DNA of 5,544 nucleotides from an uncultured Eubacteriales bacterium (GTDB lineage: Bacteria; Bacillota; Clostridia; Oscillospirales; CAG-272). The position numbers were made by a program, and so were the translations under genes. Location: contig CAKSPL010000096.1 of the NCBI GenBank assembly GCA_934481325.1, positions 1 to 5,544 on the forward strand, written 5' to 3'. Every line of letters starts with the position of its first letter. Position 1 is the stretch's first letter. The notes beneath the pieces were generated by a model. That model made no database searches. It was not told the DNA's origin and was given only the letters and a program-made list of their open reading frames with translations. This document shows, in pieces, positions 5,507 through 5,544 of the stretch.

Positions 5507-5541
5507 TTCGCACAAACGACGCCGGACTTCGGGCGTGCGAA
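5507..5541. repeat. Short inverted repeat near the right end
   Basis: TTCGCAC (5507-5513) pairs with GTGCGAA (5535-5541). The interior can add a short CGCC/GGCG pairing. It may be the edge of the composite repeat region that begins at 5285, or an unrelated hairpin; the window ends before this can be judged. Confidence 0.5.
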
Positions 5542-5544
5542 CCC

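Noticed and set aside
4824..5513. A 229-aa minus-strand frame, with a 93-aa frame at 5221-5502.
   Set aside because: They run through the inverted repeats and the GH2 promoter, have low-complexity Lys/Phe/Arg content and no proper SD, and the longer one overlaps the GH2 N-terminus in another frame.

Overview
The window looks like Gram-positive, clostridial DNA, probably a gut Oscillospiraceae/Ruminococcaceae-type Firmicute. The support is AGGAGG-type ribosome binding sites, near-consensus sigma-A promoters with 17-bp spacers, LSSC/FSSC lipoboxes, a PH-like/SHOCT membrane protein, and Cys/His repeats of the HxWKEATCT...KTCSKCG type. This placement is inferred from style. No taxonomic marker gene is present.

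Left edge (1-255). The minus strand carries a near-perfect promoter (TTGACA-N17-TAAAAT) and a leader with a boxA-like stretch (TTGAAAATTGAACAAC), the arrangement expected upstream of an rRNA operon that would lie off the left end. Just upstream of it, also on the minus strand, is a stop codon followed by an intrinsic terminator. The codons before the stop read ILPLSAAVFRFAVK, which resembles the C-terminal end of a glycoside hydrolase whose body is missing.

ncRNA and leader (264-499). A plus-strand extended -10 promoter (TTTACA-N17-TATAAT) starts a transcript of about 200 nt. Its first 21 nt pair with nt 428-448, so the RNA folds into a long interrupted rod with a one-sided central bubble, and an intrinsic terminator follows at 470-499. 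This is the best candidate in the window for an undescribed or unannotated element. It could be a 6S-like RNA or an attenuating leader of the next operon.

Plus-strand operon (521-2790). Four closely spaced genes follow: a 74-aa hypothetical protein, a 158-aa lipoprotein, a 238-aa two-TM protein with a PH-like domain and a SHOCT tail, and a 249-aa lipoprotein with three 26-residue Cys/His repeats. Three of the four are predicted to be at the membrane or cell surface, so they may form an envelope module. Their function is unknown. A strong bidirectional terminator at 2816-2855 closes the operon.

Minus-strand gene (2854-5181). A complete, cytoplasmic GH2-family beta-galactosidase-type enzyme of 775 aa has its own promoter at 5223-5251. 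It is visibly more GC-rich than the operon.

Right edge (5252-5544). No gene is supported. The stretch holds the GH2 promoter and four inverted repeats (5285-5317, 5387-5428, 5458-5491, 5507-5541) that look like a composite intergenic repeat.
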